Source of the DNA: Leptospira wolbachii serovar Codice str. CDC
Lineage (GTDB): Bacteria > Spirochaetota > Leptospiria > Leptospirales > Leptospiraceae
Reading direction: 5' to 3'
Length of the DNA: 64,000 nucleotides
NCBI RefSeq assembly: GCF_000332515.2
Contig: NZ_AOGZ02000001.1
Coordinates: forward strand, 64,501-128,500
Part shown: piece after piece, positions 18,717 through 27,559 of the stretch
How the letters are laid out: each line of letters begins with the position of its first letter
Position numbering within the stretch: the first letter of the stretch is position 1
Notes under the pieces: model-generated
Seen by the model: the letters and a program-made list of their open reading frames with translations, nothing else
What the model was told of the DNA's origin: nothing
Databases searched by the model: none
Translations under genes and position numbers: made by a program

Positions 18717-19198
18717 TTCGAAGGAGCTTCTTCGTCAGATTTTAGTTCCCGCCAAAGGTCATTGGCTTCTGAAAAATCTTTCTTTAGAGTTAGAGCTTTG
18801 TGGAGGTATTGTAAGGATCTTTCTGGGCGATTCCACAACTTATACAAAGTTGCGAGGTTAAAATAAGAAATATGTGGGGCATCATTCCGTTCACAACGAA
18901 TGGATTTTTTAAGCCAATACACAGCTTCTTTATCGTTTCCCATACGCAACAAAAGGACTCCTATTTCATTACAAGGATTGCCGTATTCATGATTTAGGCT
19001 CACCGCTTTGTAATAAGAAGTGAGTGCATCACTCCATTGGCCCAGGGCATTTTGCACGAGGCCCAGATAAAAGTAGGCTTCTTCGGATTCTTCCAATTCT
19101 AAACTGGAACGAAGTTGGAACTCGGCTCGGTCTAAATCACCGAACTTAAAATGGTCTTTTGCTAAATCTAAGGAAAGTTGGAAAGAACTGGAAGACAA
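18713..19198 (-). CDS. TPR-repeat protein
   Basis: 161 residues with about four tetratricopeptide repeats (for example AYFYLGLVQNALGQWSDAL and NEIGVLLLRMGNDKEAVYWL). There is no signal peptide or membrane helix, so it is likely a cytosolic scaffold. It lies 60 nt downstream of dxs on the same strand and may be the last gene of that transcript. Confidence 0.75.
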   Translation of the reverse strand: MSSSSFQLSLDLAKDHFKFGDLDRAEFQLRSSLELEESEEAYFYLGLVQNALGQWSDALTSYYKAVSLNHEYGNPCNEIGVLLLRMGNDKEAVYWLKKSIRCERNDAPHISYFNLATLYKLWNRPERSLQYLHKALTLKKDFSEANDLWRELKSDEEAPSN

Positions 19199-19258
19199 TG
19201 AGATCCTCGCCTTTTTTCTTTCATTTTCGGATGTCTTAAAAAATCTCCGTAAAACTTT

Positions 19259-21148
19259 TTATTTTTTCAAAGACAAAATCAGTTCTTCCGCAATTTGCGA
19301 AGCGGTCAGTCGGTAATGGTCCAAAATCTGATTCCTTTCCCCGTGGTGGATGGGTTCTGGTGGCAAAGCGAAGGTTTTTAAGAACTTACCCAAAAGACTT
19401 GCTGGAATTTCATTCAAAAGAAATCCGGAAGCACCCGCATGGATGTAACTTTCATCCAAAATCACAAACCGTTTGTTCTTTTGGATCTGTCCATGGACAA
19501 GTTCTGTATCATAAGGACGTAACCAAAAAAGATCCACAACAGAAACGCTGATCCCTTGTTGTTTAAGAATCCCCGCTACCGAGTTTGCGATCGGCAACAT
19601 AAATCCAACAGAAAGAACCAGTAAATCCTCTCCTTCAGTCACAAGCCGTCCTTTTCCCTTGGTTACCGAAAACGGGGATTCAAACTTTAACTCGTGTAAG
19701 TTGCCACTATCTTTTGGAAAACGGATCGCAATTGGATGATCCGTATAATCTTTCATAAAATGAAGGCTATCAATGATGTCTTGTGCGGTACTCGGAACCA
19801 TGATGTCCATATTTGGAAGACCAGCCAAATACCCAAGATCAGAGAGACCTTGGTGGGTTTCGCCGTCAGGACCGACGATCCCTGCTCTATCGATCACAAA
19901 CCGAACTGGTAAGTTCATAAGCGATACATCTTCCACAAGTTGGTCCATAGCCCTTGTAAGGAATGTGGAATAGATGCACATAAAAGGAATGGCACCACCA
20001 CTCGTCATGGCGCCTGCAAAGGCTACGGAATGTTGTTCGGCAATTCCTACATCAAAAGTATGTTCCGGATAGGTCTCTTGGTATTCGCGGAGTCCCGAAC
20101 CTTCAATCATAGCAGGAGTGATGACTGCAATTCGTTTGTCTTTGTCTGTTAAATCGGTCAGTGTTTTTCCAACAATTTTGGAAAGGCCAATTTTATTCGA
20201 ATCAGAAGAAGCCATTTTTCCTGATTCTTTGTTAAACGGTGTCACACCATGATATTTGATAGGATCGGCTTCTGCTGGTTTGTATCCTTTCCCTTTTTGG
20301 GTCAATACATGCAAAAGGACAGGGCCTTGGATTTTAGATAGATTTTGCAACATCTGAACCACACGGTTTACATCGTGGCCATCAATCGGTCCAAAATAAG
20401 TAAACCCTAAGTCCTCAAAAAGTCCGCCGGGCCGCATCATAAAATGTTTAAAAGATGTTTCCATATTATGGGCGAGCGCTTGTAAAGCGGGCCCAATGAG
20501 TGGAATCCATTTTAAAAAACCATAAAATGCCGTCTTACCTTTGTTATAGATCTGTGAAGAAATAATTCGGTTGAGATAATTGGAAATGGAACCCACATTT
20601 TTGGAAATCGACATATAATTATCATTCAAAATGACAAGCATATTCGGTTTGACATGGCCGCCGTGGTTCATAGCTTCGAGTGCCATTCCTGTGGCGATGG
20701 AAGCGTCTCCAATGACGGCAGCCACTTTATAGTCTTTTCCTAGTAAGTCGCGGGCGCAAGCTTCGCCAAGTGCCTGGGAAATAGAAGTTCCCGCATGGCC
20801 TGTGTTGTACAAATCGTATTCAGATTCTTCTCGTTTGGGAAAACCGGAAAGGCCCAGCCACTTGCGAACCGTAGGGAGCTCTTTTTTGCGACCCGTGAGA
20901 ATTTTATGAGGATAGGTTTGGTGGCCCACATCCCAAATGATTTTGTCTGTTGGGGTTTGGAACACATAGTGGAGAGCAACGGTGAGTTCCACAACACCTA
21001 AGTTACTGGCGAAGTGCCCTCCCACATCGGAGAGGGTGTCAATGATGTATTCCCGAAGGTCATAGCAGACCTTGGGGAGTTCTGCTTCTGTTATCTTTCT
21101 AAGGTCTTCCGGGAATTGGATTTTGTCGAGATAGGGATAAGATGGCAT
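19259..21148 (-). CDS. dxs: 1-deoxy-D-xylulose-5-phosphate synthase
   Basis: Dxs condenses pyruvate and glyceraldehyde-3-phosphate, the first step of the MEP isoprenoid pathway, with thiamine diphosphate. The 629-residue protein has WDVGHQTYPHKILTGRK, the ThDP-binding GDASIATGMALEAMN, PIDGHDVNRV and the transketolase-type DVGIAEQHSVAFAGAM, at normal length. It starts 7 nt after the CHASE2 cyclase, so the two appear co-transcribed. Dxr and UppS of the same pathway branch are encoded 10 kb away. Confidence 0.95.
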   Translation of the reverse strand: MPSYPYLDKIQFPEDLRKITEAELPKVCYDLREYIIDTLSDVGGHFASNLGVVELTVALHYVFQTPTDKIIWDVGHQTYPHKILTGRKKELPTVRKWLGLSGFPKREESEYDLYNTGHAGTSISQALGEACARDLLGKDYKVAAVIGDASIATGMALEAMNHGGHVKPNMLVILNDNYMSISKNVGSISNYLNRIISSQIYNKGKTAFYGFLKWIPLIGPALQALAHNMETSFKHFMMRPGGLFEDLGFTYFGPIDGHDVNRVVQMLQNLSKIQGPVLLHVLTQKGKGYKPAEADPIKYHGVTPFNKESGKMASSDSNKIGLSKIVGKTLTDLTDKDKRIAVITPAMIEGSGLREYQETYPEHTFDVGIAEQHSVAFAGAMTSGGAIPFMCIYSTFLTRAMDQLVEDVSLMNLPVRFVIDRAGIVGPDGETHQGLSDLGYLAGLPNMDIMVPSTAQDIIDSLHFMKDYTDHPIAIRFPKDSGNLHELKFESPFSVTKGKGRLVTEGEDLLVLSVGFMLPIANSVAGILKQQGISVSVVDLFWLRPYDTELVHGQIQKNKRFVILDESYIHAGASGFLLNEIPASLLGKFLKTFALPPEPIHHGERNQILDHYRLTASQIAEELILSLKK

Positions 21149-21155
21149 GTAAACT

Positions 21156-23483
21156 TCATGTTGCCGCCTTTTGGAGAGGCCGCTTCATTTTCTCCATATC
21201 TTCTGGGTTTGTGATTCCAAGCAATTCGTAAATCCGGACAGGTTGGGTTTTTCCTTTTACTCGCACTAAATCAAGCTCCCGAGTGACCACGCGGTCTTTC
21301 ACTTTTTCGTAAGTATACTCAGAGATAATTACATTTGTGGTGTCCATTTTATTGGACCCTTCCAACCGCGATCCTAAGTTGATTGTGTCTCCCATACAGG
21401 TATATTCCATCCTGTGAGAAGAACCCATGTTCCCGACAACGGCTGGACCAGAGTTCAGTCCGCAACCAATATCGATCACGGGAACATTTCGTTCTGCCCA
21501 TTTCTGTTGAAGGATTTTCAAATAATCAAGCTGAGCGAGAGCCGCCACACAAGCATAGTACGCATGGTCTTCCAAAGGAACGGGCGCACCCCAAAATGCC
21601 ATGATCGCATCTCCCATATACTTATCAATGGTTCCCTTGTATTCAATGATGATATCCGTCATTGCCGATAGGTATTCGTTCAGTAACTTCACCAAATCTT
21701 CTGGACCCAGCTGTTCAGAGATGGTGGTAAAACCACGAACGTCCGAGAAGAAAATGGTAATCTCTCGTTTGGATCCACCCAGAGCCAAATTATCAGGGTG
21801 TTTGAGAAGTTCATCCACGACGTCTTTTGAAACGAACTTGGAAAAGGTTTGGCGAATGTATTTTACGTTTTCTTCTTCTGTTAAGATTCTAAAGCCGATG
21901 ATGGCAACAAAAACCACAATCTGCTCGATCATAACCGATGGGAGAACCGTGATGAGATTGAAAGTCTGGAAAATATAAAGTGTTGCCACGACATAAAGTA
22001 ACAATTGGGTTAACATGATCGCAAAACCGATATGAGTTTTCATACGTGGTTGCAAAAATCCAATCATCACACCAAGGCCTACATAAATGAGAAAGATTCC
22101 CCAGTTTGGCACTGTTCCCAAAAAGTCTTGGTTTAAGATTGTATTGATTGCATGGGCGTGGTGTTCGATTCCCGACATATCACCAAACGGAGATAAGTGG
22201 GAGTCTTTGGATGCCCCCCGACCCGTTGCATAATACATAGCAACAAGAAAGATCTTATTACTAATTTGGTTTGCTTCGAGTAACTCAGCATCCCAATCGT
22301 TTGTGACTTCGAAAATTTCATTTTGTTTGAAAGAGTATCTTCCACCCACAAAGTTGATTTCCATTTGCCCTTCCCAATCAATAGGAATGACAACTTCTCT
22401 CTTCTCATTCGGAACTTGCATCACATCTCTTTCTTCAAACTTACGTTCTTTGATGTTGAACTCTCGAATGATTTTTTTGGGAATGTTGGACAATTTGATA
22501 TAATGTCCCATATTGACTTCCACATCTCTTTGTACGTCAATACCGTAGTATTTACAAACAATGAGTAAGTCGATGGAAGGGAAATATTCTGTTTCTCTGT
22601 CTCTACCTGAGTTATAAACCTTAACGACAAGAGGCATCTTACGATTCAAACCAGATTCATCTTTTTTTACGTTCGCAAAGCCAAGACCTGCTGAAAGTTC
22701 AGAGATTGGCTCGATTGGTGGCTGAGGAAATTTAACCCAGGAAATACCACCGTCGTTTTCATCGATTACCTTTTTGATTTGGTATTGTCGAAGGATATCG
22801 ATTCGTTTTTCTAAATTGAGAACCGCTTCTTTGGACTCCGCACTGACTTCCATAGGGTAGTCAAAGAGGACATTCCGGTTCTTCTGAAGAGCAGCTGCCA
22901 TCTCTTCTGTTTGACCGGGTTTGTAATCTACGAAGAAAATATCGAACATCAGAATGTTGTTCGATTCTTTGAAAGTATCAATGATATCAGCATAGTAACT
23001 CCAAGGTAAGGGCCAAGTTCCTTGTAGTTTTTCTAGAGATTCCGTTGTGATACCAATGATGTTAATATCCTTACGGGCTTTGGCTGGAGGTTGGAATTGA
23101 ATGTATTCAATTCTACCAGTATCTCCTTCGCTTTCTGTTTTTGTATTGGATCCGCGTAAAAACTGGAATCGTGTGGATACAGAATTTTCTTCCAAATCCT
23201 TGAGTGGTTGGAAAGTATTTACCAAGGTATACATGAAAATGGCGATCACATAAGACAACCAAATGGCACCTGACTTCTGTTTGTCTTTAGAAACCTTTTC
23301 AATGGTCTTATATACAAAGTAAGAAGAAGTAAGTAGGGTAAGTAATCCGCCGATAAGGAAGGAAAATTCGTATTCCCACCCTGTCATTACGACAGAAATG
23401 ATCACACCAAGTGTTCCTAGTGCGGCAACGGTAACACTGAGATAGTCCAAAATCGAAAGCGATTTTGATTCTTTGTCGGACAT
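21156..23483 (-). CDS. CHASE2-domain adenylate cyclase
   Basis: A 775-residue membrane protein: N-terminal membrane helices (about 12-90), an extracytoplasmic CHASE2 sensor domain (about 110-410), three more helices (about 445-545) and a class III cyclase domain (about 570-745). The catalytic domain has both metal-binding aspartates (FFSDVRGFT; GDAIMAFWGAP), the adenine-selecting Lys in TIDKYMGD and Asp in CMGDTINLGSRLEG, and the transition-state Asn/Arg pair, so it should be an active adenylate rather than guanylate cyclase. AGAGG stands before the ATG. Two cNMP-binding proteins in the window could read its product. It is followed by dxs after 7 nt. Confidence 0.88.
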   Translation of the reverse strand: MSDKESKSLSILDYLSVTVAALGTLGVIISVVMTGWEYEFSFLIGGLLTLLTSSYFVYKTIEKVSKDKQKSGAIWLSYVIAIFMYTLVNTFQPLKDLEENSVSTRFQFLRGSNTKTESEGDTGRIEYIQFQPPAKARKDINIIGITTESLEKLQGTWPLPWSYYADIIDTFKESNNILMFDIFFVDYKPGQTEEMAAALQKNRNVLFDYPMEVSAESKEAVLNLEKRIDILRQYQIKKVIDENDGGISWVKFPQPPIEPISELSAGLGFANVKKDESGLNRKMPLVVKVYNSGRDRETEYFPSIDLLIVCKYYGIDVQRDVEVNMGHYIKLSNIPKKIIREFNIKERKFEERDVMQVPNEKREVVIPIDWEGQMEINFVGGRYSFKQNEIFEVTNDWDAELLEANQISNKIFLVAMYYATGRGASKDSHLSPFGDMSGIEHHAHAINTILNQDFLGTVPNWGIFLIYVGLGVMIGFLQPRMKTHIGFAIMLTQLLLYVVATLYIFQTFNLITVLPSVMIEQIVVFVAIIGFRILTEEENVKYIRQTFSKFVSKDVVDELLKHPDNLALGGSKREITIFFSDVRGFTTISEQLGPEDLVKLLNEYLSAMTDIIIEYKGTIDKYMGDAIMAFWGAPVPLEDHAYYACVAALAQLDYLKILQQKWAERNVPVIDIGCGLNSGPAVVGNMGSSHRMEYTCMGDTINLGSRLEGSNKMDTTNVIISEYTYEKVKDRVVTRELDLVRVKGKTQPVRIYELLGITNPEDMEKMKRPLQKAAT

Positions 23484-23573
23484 AGAGCCTCTTTATTCGT
23501 TTGGGAATTTCCGACCATTTTCCCGGATTTTTTAAAGAGACTCAAATGTTTTTGATAGATAGGTGAAAAAAAT

Positions 23574-24374
23574 TTAGGAAATCGATGTTCTGATCTTCGA
23601 AATGTAATCTGCTAGAGCAGAAATGGCCCTCGAACGATCCGATCCGTTTTCTTCAATGATCCTTTGGATGGCAGATCCAATAATGATCCCATCCGCATAC
23701 TGCGAAATTTGGTTGGCTTGGTCTGGGGTAGAGATTCCAAACCCAGCGCAAATGGGTAATTGGATGGTTTCTTTCAAAAACCGGATCCGTTCCTTCAAAT
23801 CCACCGAGAACTCACGTCTTTCTCCCGTAACACCAAAAGAAGTTACATAGTAAATAAATCCTGAAGATGTTTTGGTTAGAGCTTGGATTCTCTTTTTCTC
23901 TGAGGCAGGTGTCACCAAATGGATGAGATCCATGTCTCTGACCTTTAATTCTCGAAACAAGGTTTCGCTTTCTGCAGTATCAAATGGTAAATCAGGAATC
24001 ACAAGTCCAATGATCCCAGAGTCTTTGGCACGATCTAAAAACTTGGTAATCCCGCAGTGGTAGATAGGATTGAAGTAAGTTAAATAAACTAGAGGTGTTT
24101 CTGGTTTGTGATCATGAATGGCTTTTGTGACACGAAAAATTTCATCAAAGGAAAACGTATTCTTTAGGGAACGGGCTGCGGCCCTTTGGATGACGGGTCC
24201 ATCGGCAACAGGATCCGAAAAAGGAATCCCAAGTTCCAAAATGTCGGCCCCGTTGTCTAAAATAGTTTTTCCAAATTCGATAGAGTCATTATAATTTGGA
24301 TCACCTAATGTAAAGTAGGGGATAAAAGCAGACTTAAAAACTCCGCTATCGAATAGTGATTTTATTTTACTCAT
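23574..24374 (-). CDS. trpA: Tryptophan synthase alpha chain
   Basis: TrpA releases indole from indole-3-glycerol phosphate for TrpB. The 266-residue protein has the family signature LELGIPFSDPVADGPVIQRA with catalytic Glu and Asp, FIYYVTSFGVTGERR and GFGISTPDQ. It overlaps trpB by 4 nt (ATGA), typical of translational coupling for a 1:1 complex. No other trp gene is present, and no trp leader is seen. Confidence 0.95.
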   Translation of the reverse strand: MSKIKSLFDSGVFKSAFIPYFTLGDPNYNDSIEFGKTILDNGADILELGIPFSDPVADGPVIQRAAARSLKNTFSFDEIFRVTKAIHDHKPETPLVYLTYFNPIYHCGITKFLDRAKDSGIIGLVIPDLPFDTAESETLFRELKVRDMDLIHLVTPASEKKRIQALTKTSSGFIYYVTSFGVTGERREFSVDLKERIRFLKETIQLPICAGFGISTPDQANQISQYADGIIIGSAIQRIIEENGSDRSRAISALADYISKIRTSIS

Positions 24375-25561
24375 TTACTTCTTTCACCCAATAGACGCAA
24401 AACTTCCGTTACATCCTTGTCGCCCCGACCAGAAAGACAAATAATCAAATCCTTTTTCTTTCCAAGATCGCGGGCAACATCCCGAGCCACGTGAAAGGCA
24501 TGAGCTGTTTCTAAGGCTGGGATAATTCCTTCTATGCGTGTTACTTCCAAAAAGCAGTCTAATGCTTGTTCGTCTGTTACCATACGATAGTCGACTCTTC
24601 CTGTTTGTGATAAGTAAGCATGTTCTGGTCCCACTCCCGGATAATCTAACCCTGCAGAAACGGAATGTGCTGGTACAATTTGACCAGATTCATCTTGGAT
24701 GATTAAAGTTTTTGTACCGTGTAAAAAACCCGTTTTACCATAGGTTAAAGTTGCAGAATGTTCTCCGGGTTTTGGCCCAAGTCCACCAGCTTCGGCTCCG
24801 TAAATGGCAACCTGTTTGTCTTTAAGGAAGGTATGGAACATTCCAATGGAATTGGACCCTCCTCCGACACAGGCAACAATTGCACTCGGAAGTTTTTTAT
24901 TTTGTTTTTTAAATTGTGACTTTGCTTCTACGCCAATCACCGATTGGAAATCACGCACAATGGTCGGGAAAGGATGAGGACCAATTGCCGAACCAACAAT
25001 ATAATGTGTAGTTGAAACATTGAGTGCCCAGTCTCTCATAGCTTCACTCGTCGCTTCTTTGAGAGTAGCTTCTCCTGCTGTGACAGGAAGGATCTTAGCA
25101 CCTAACATTTCAATTTTTTTGGCATTGAGGTTTTGCCTTTGAACGTCAACAGCACCCATATAGACAACCGTTTCCATTCCAAACATAGCCCCCACAGTGG
25201 CAGTCGCAAGGCCATGTTGGCCCGCACCAGTTTCAGCAATGATTCGTTTTTTTCCCATGAACCTTGCGATGAGCGCCTGTCCGATGGCATTATTGATTTT
25301 ATGAGCACCTGTATGGTTTAGATCTTCACGTTTGAGCCAAATACGAGCACCTCCCCATTGTTTGGTGAGACGTTCGGCATAGGTCAGCGGACTAGGTCTT
25401 CCGACATAGTTCCGTAAATAGTATTCGAGTTCTTTTTTGAACTTCTTACTTTTCTTTAACTTTTGATAGGTGGATTCAAGTTCTTCTAATGCTTCCGTTA
25501 AAATCTCAGGAGAGTAACGGCCACCGAATTCACCAAAATAACCAGGTAGGTTTTTGCCCAT
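24371..25561 (-). CDS. trpB: Tryptophan synthase beta chain
   Basis: TrpB is the PLP enzyme that condenses indole with serine. The start at 25561 gives 396 residues beginning MGKNLPGYFGEFGGRYSPE, the standard N-terminus; the open frame extends 40 codons upstream but that part is low-complexity and without homologous character. K88 in LNHTGAHKINNA binds PLP, and GGGSNSIGMF and the long GAEAGGLGPK segment are as expected. No strong ribosome site precedes the ATG. It lies 194 nt after proS, across a G-rich spacer. Confidence 0.95.
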   Translation of the reverse strand: MGKNLPGYFGEFGGRYSPEILTEALEELESTYQKLKKSKKFKKELEYYLRNYVGRPSPLTYAERLTKQWGGARIWLKREDLNHTGAHKINNAIGQALIARFMGKKRIIAETGAGQHGLATATVGAMFGMETVVYMGAVDVQRQNLNAKKIEMLGAKILPVTAGEATLKEATSEAMRDWALNVSTTHYIVGSAIGPHPFPTIVRDFQSVIGVEAKSQFKKQNKKLPSAIVACVGGGSNSIGMFHTFLKDKQVAIYGAEAGGLGPKPGEHSATLTYGKTGFLHGTKTLIIQDESGQIVPAHSVSAGLDYPGVGPEHAYLSQTGRVDYRMVTDEQALDCFLEVTRIEGIIPALETAHAFHVARDVARDLGKKKDLIICLSGRGDKDVTEVLRLLGERSK

Positions 25562-25605
25562 ATATCCCAAGATACGGGAATGGGGGAATATGAAAACTGC
25601 TTCTT

Positions 25606-25682
25606 GGGTTGGGGGTGGGGGTTTTTGGGTACAGATCCCCGCCCTGATTGAACTGGGTGGGGTAAACCACCCGCCACCCAAT
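25606..25682. other. G-rich spacer: G-quadruplex motif and GC-rich hairpins
   Basis: Plus strand 25606-25629 has four runs of three to five Gs separated by 2, 1 and 5 bases, a canonical G-quadruplex pattern. At 25655-25672 GGGTGG pairs with CCACCC over a 6-nt loop, and a second CCACCC at 25674-25679 offers an alternative pairing. The stretch is more GC-rich than its surroundings, contains no gene, and separates proS from trpB; it may cause pausing or partial termination. Confidence 0.5.
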
Positions 25683-25755
25683 GGCTTCCTTCTATCACAA
25701 AGCCGACATTTCGACCATCCCTTCTCTAAATTCTATAGAAAAAATCTAAAGAAGT

Positions 25756-27516
25756 TCATGTTCCCACTTGCTCCACAGCATTTTGCAGGGTTTCACGAAG
25801 GGTCTGGATTTGTTTTTGGAGTTTGCCGACCAAATCTTCATTCGTTGTGAAGGGAACTGTTTCCTCTACCATGGATTTGCGATCAAGGACGGTAATCTCA
25901 CCCTTTTCCAAAAATCCTTTTCCTAAAGTGAGGCGAATCGGAAAACCAATGAGTTCGGAATCTTTGAACTTAAAACCAGGGCCCAGGTCACGGTCATCCC
26001 AAAGAACTTCGATACCAGCCGCCACTAAAGCTTGGTAGATAGATTCAATTTTGGCAATGTCTTCTGGATTTTTTGCAATGCTCACCAAACAGACAGTAAA
26101 TGGAGCAATAGAGACTGGCCAATAAATCCCTTTATCATCATTACATTGTTCAATGACAGTGGCCATACAACGATTCACACCAATCCCATAACAACCCATA
26201 GTTGTTGTAGTGGCTTTACCCTTATCATTCAGAACGGTAATGTCAAAAGCTTTGGAATACTTTTGGCCTAACTTAAAGATATGCCCGACTTCAATTCCTT
26301 TTTCCGCAGTGAGTCCAGTTCCGCAACTCGGACAAGGATCGCCCACCTTTGCTTGCGATACGTCGATTTTTGTAACTTCCTCTTCTTTAAAGAAGTTGGT
26401 AAGTTTGATTCCTGAGGTATGGTGATCGACTTCATTAGCACCAGAGATATAAGCAAAGTTCCAATCGATCAGAGAATCAATGATCACTTTCAGTTGTTCT
26501 GATTTTGAAAATCCTGGACCAATGAATCCCGGAACAAGACCGAGTTTTTCCATCTCCGCAGGACCCATAGGTCTCAATTCATTACAACCCAAATGATTCT
26601 TTAGTTTGTTTTCATTAAGTTCCCGGTCCCCTTCTAAAAAGACAAGAACATAGGTTCCGTCTGCCCATAAAGCCACAGCCTTTAGCAAATTTTCTTCTTT
26701 TGTTTTTAAAAACTCAGCAACTTCCGTGATGGTTTTTTTCGAAGGAGTGTGGAGTTTCTCCGAACCAGCGAACGGCTGTTTACCTGTCTTTGGATTTTGG
26801 ATCACTGGAGTTTTTTCAATATTTCCGGAATACTGGCAAGATGGACAAATAGTGAGTGTCTCTTCTCCAATCGGAGATACTACCATAAATTCTTCGGAAG
26901 CAGATCCACCCATATTCCCGGAGTCCGCTTGTACGGGGATTGTGGCAAGTCCCATCCCAGCAAAGATCCTGCGATAAGTTTTACGCATGGTTTGGTAGGT
27001 TTTATCCAAAGACTCATCATCCAAATGAAAAGAATAGGCATCCTTCATGGTAAATTCACGAGAGCGAATCACACCAAAACGCGGACGAATTTCATCTCTA
27101 AACTTTGTATGGATTTGATAGACATTGATGGGAAGGTCTTTATAAGAACGAACCATGGGTTTTACGAGGACACAGAAAGACTCTTCATGTGTGGGACCAA
27201 GGCAACTTTCGTTGTCATGACGATCCTTCAAACGAAACATTTCTTTTCCCATTTTATCCCAACGACCCGACTCTTTCCAAATTTCACTTGGGGTCAAAAT
27301 CGGAAGTTGGAATTCTAAAGCCCCAGCCCGATCCATTTCAGAACGAACAATACCTTCGATTTTTTTTAAGATACGAAGCCCTAAAGGCAAATAAGAATAA
27401 AGACCCGCCGCAGATTTACGAACAAGACCTGCTCTCATCATCAACTTATGCGATGCTACCACAGCATCTTGCGGATCTTCTTTTGCGGTAGGAATTAAAT
27501 AGGAACTAGCTTTCAT
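25756..27516 (-). CDS. proS: Prolyl-tRNA synthetase
   Basis: ProS charges tRNA-Pro. The 586-residue protein is the bacterial type, with class II motifs (GPTHEESFCVLVKP; FRDEIRPRFGVIRSREFTMKD split around motif 2; GCYGIGVNRCMATVIEQ as motif 3) and a central insertion (about 230-400) corresponding to the editing domain, which removes mischarged alanine. The C-terminal anticodon-binding domain has WDDRDLGPGFKFKDSELIGF. It follows rseP by 43 nt. Confidence 0.95.
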   Translation of the reverse strand: MKASSYLIPTAKEDPQDAVVASHKLMMRAGLVRKSAAGLYSYLPLGLRILKKIEGIVRSEMDRAGALEFQLPILTPSEIWKESGRWDKMGKEMFRLKDRHDNESCLGPTHEESFCVLVKPMVRSYKDLPINVYQIHTKFRDEIRPRFGVIRSREFTMKDAYSFHLDDESLDKTYQTMRKTYRRIFAGMGLATIPVQADSGNMGGSASEEFMVVSPIGEETLTICPSCQYSGNIEKTPVIQNPKTGKQPFAGSEKLHTPSKKTITEVAEFLKTKEENLLKAVALWADGTYVLVFLEGDRELNENKLKNHLGCNELRPMGPAEMEKLGLVPGFIGPGFSKSEQLKVIIDSLIDWNFAYISGANEVDHHTSGIKLTNFFKEEEVTKIDVSQAKVGDPCPSCGTGLTAEKGIEVGHIFKLGQKYSKAFDITVLNDKGKATTTTMGCYGIGVNRCMATVIEQCNDDKGIYWPVSIAPFTVCLVSIAKNPEDIAKIESIYQALVAAGIEVLWDDRDLGPGFKFKDSELIGFPIRLTLGKGFLEKGEITVLDRKSMVEETVPFTTNEDLVGKLQKQIQTLRETLQNAVEQVGT

Positions 27517-27559
27517 CGATATTTCTCTTAAATTTATAGATCAATTGTAAAAACAAAAA

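Noticed and set aside
25562..25681. 40-codon N-terminal extension of trpB
   Set aside because: Family proteins start at MGKNLPGYF-like residues; the extension is proline-rich translation of the G-quadruplex/hairpin spacer.
25498..25698. Possible tryptophan leader peptide upstream of trpB
   Set aside because: The frame has scattered Trp codons but no tandem Trp run, overlaps trpB itself, and no attenuator pair with a T-tract is seen.
26749..27318. 189-codon open frame on the plus strand
   Set aside because: It lies entirely antisense to proS, which has full family motifs; composition is that of a shadow frame.
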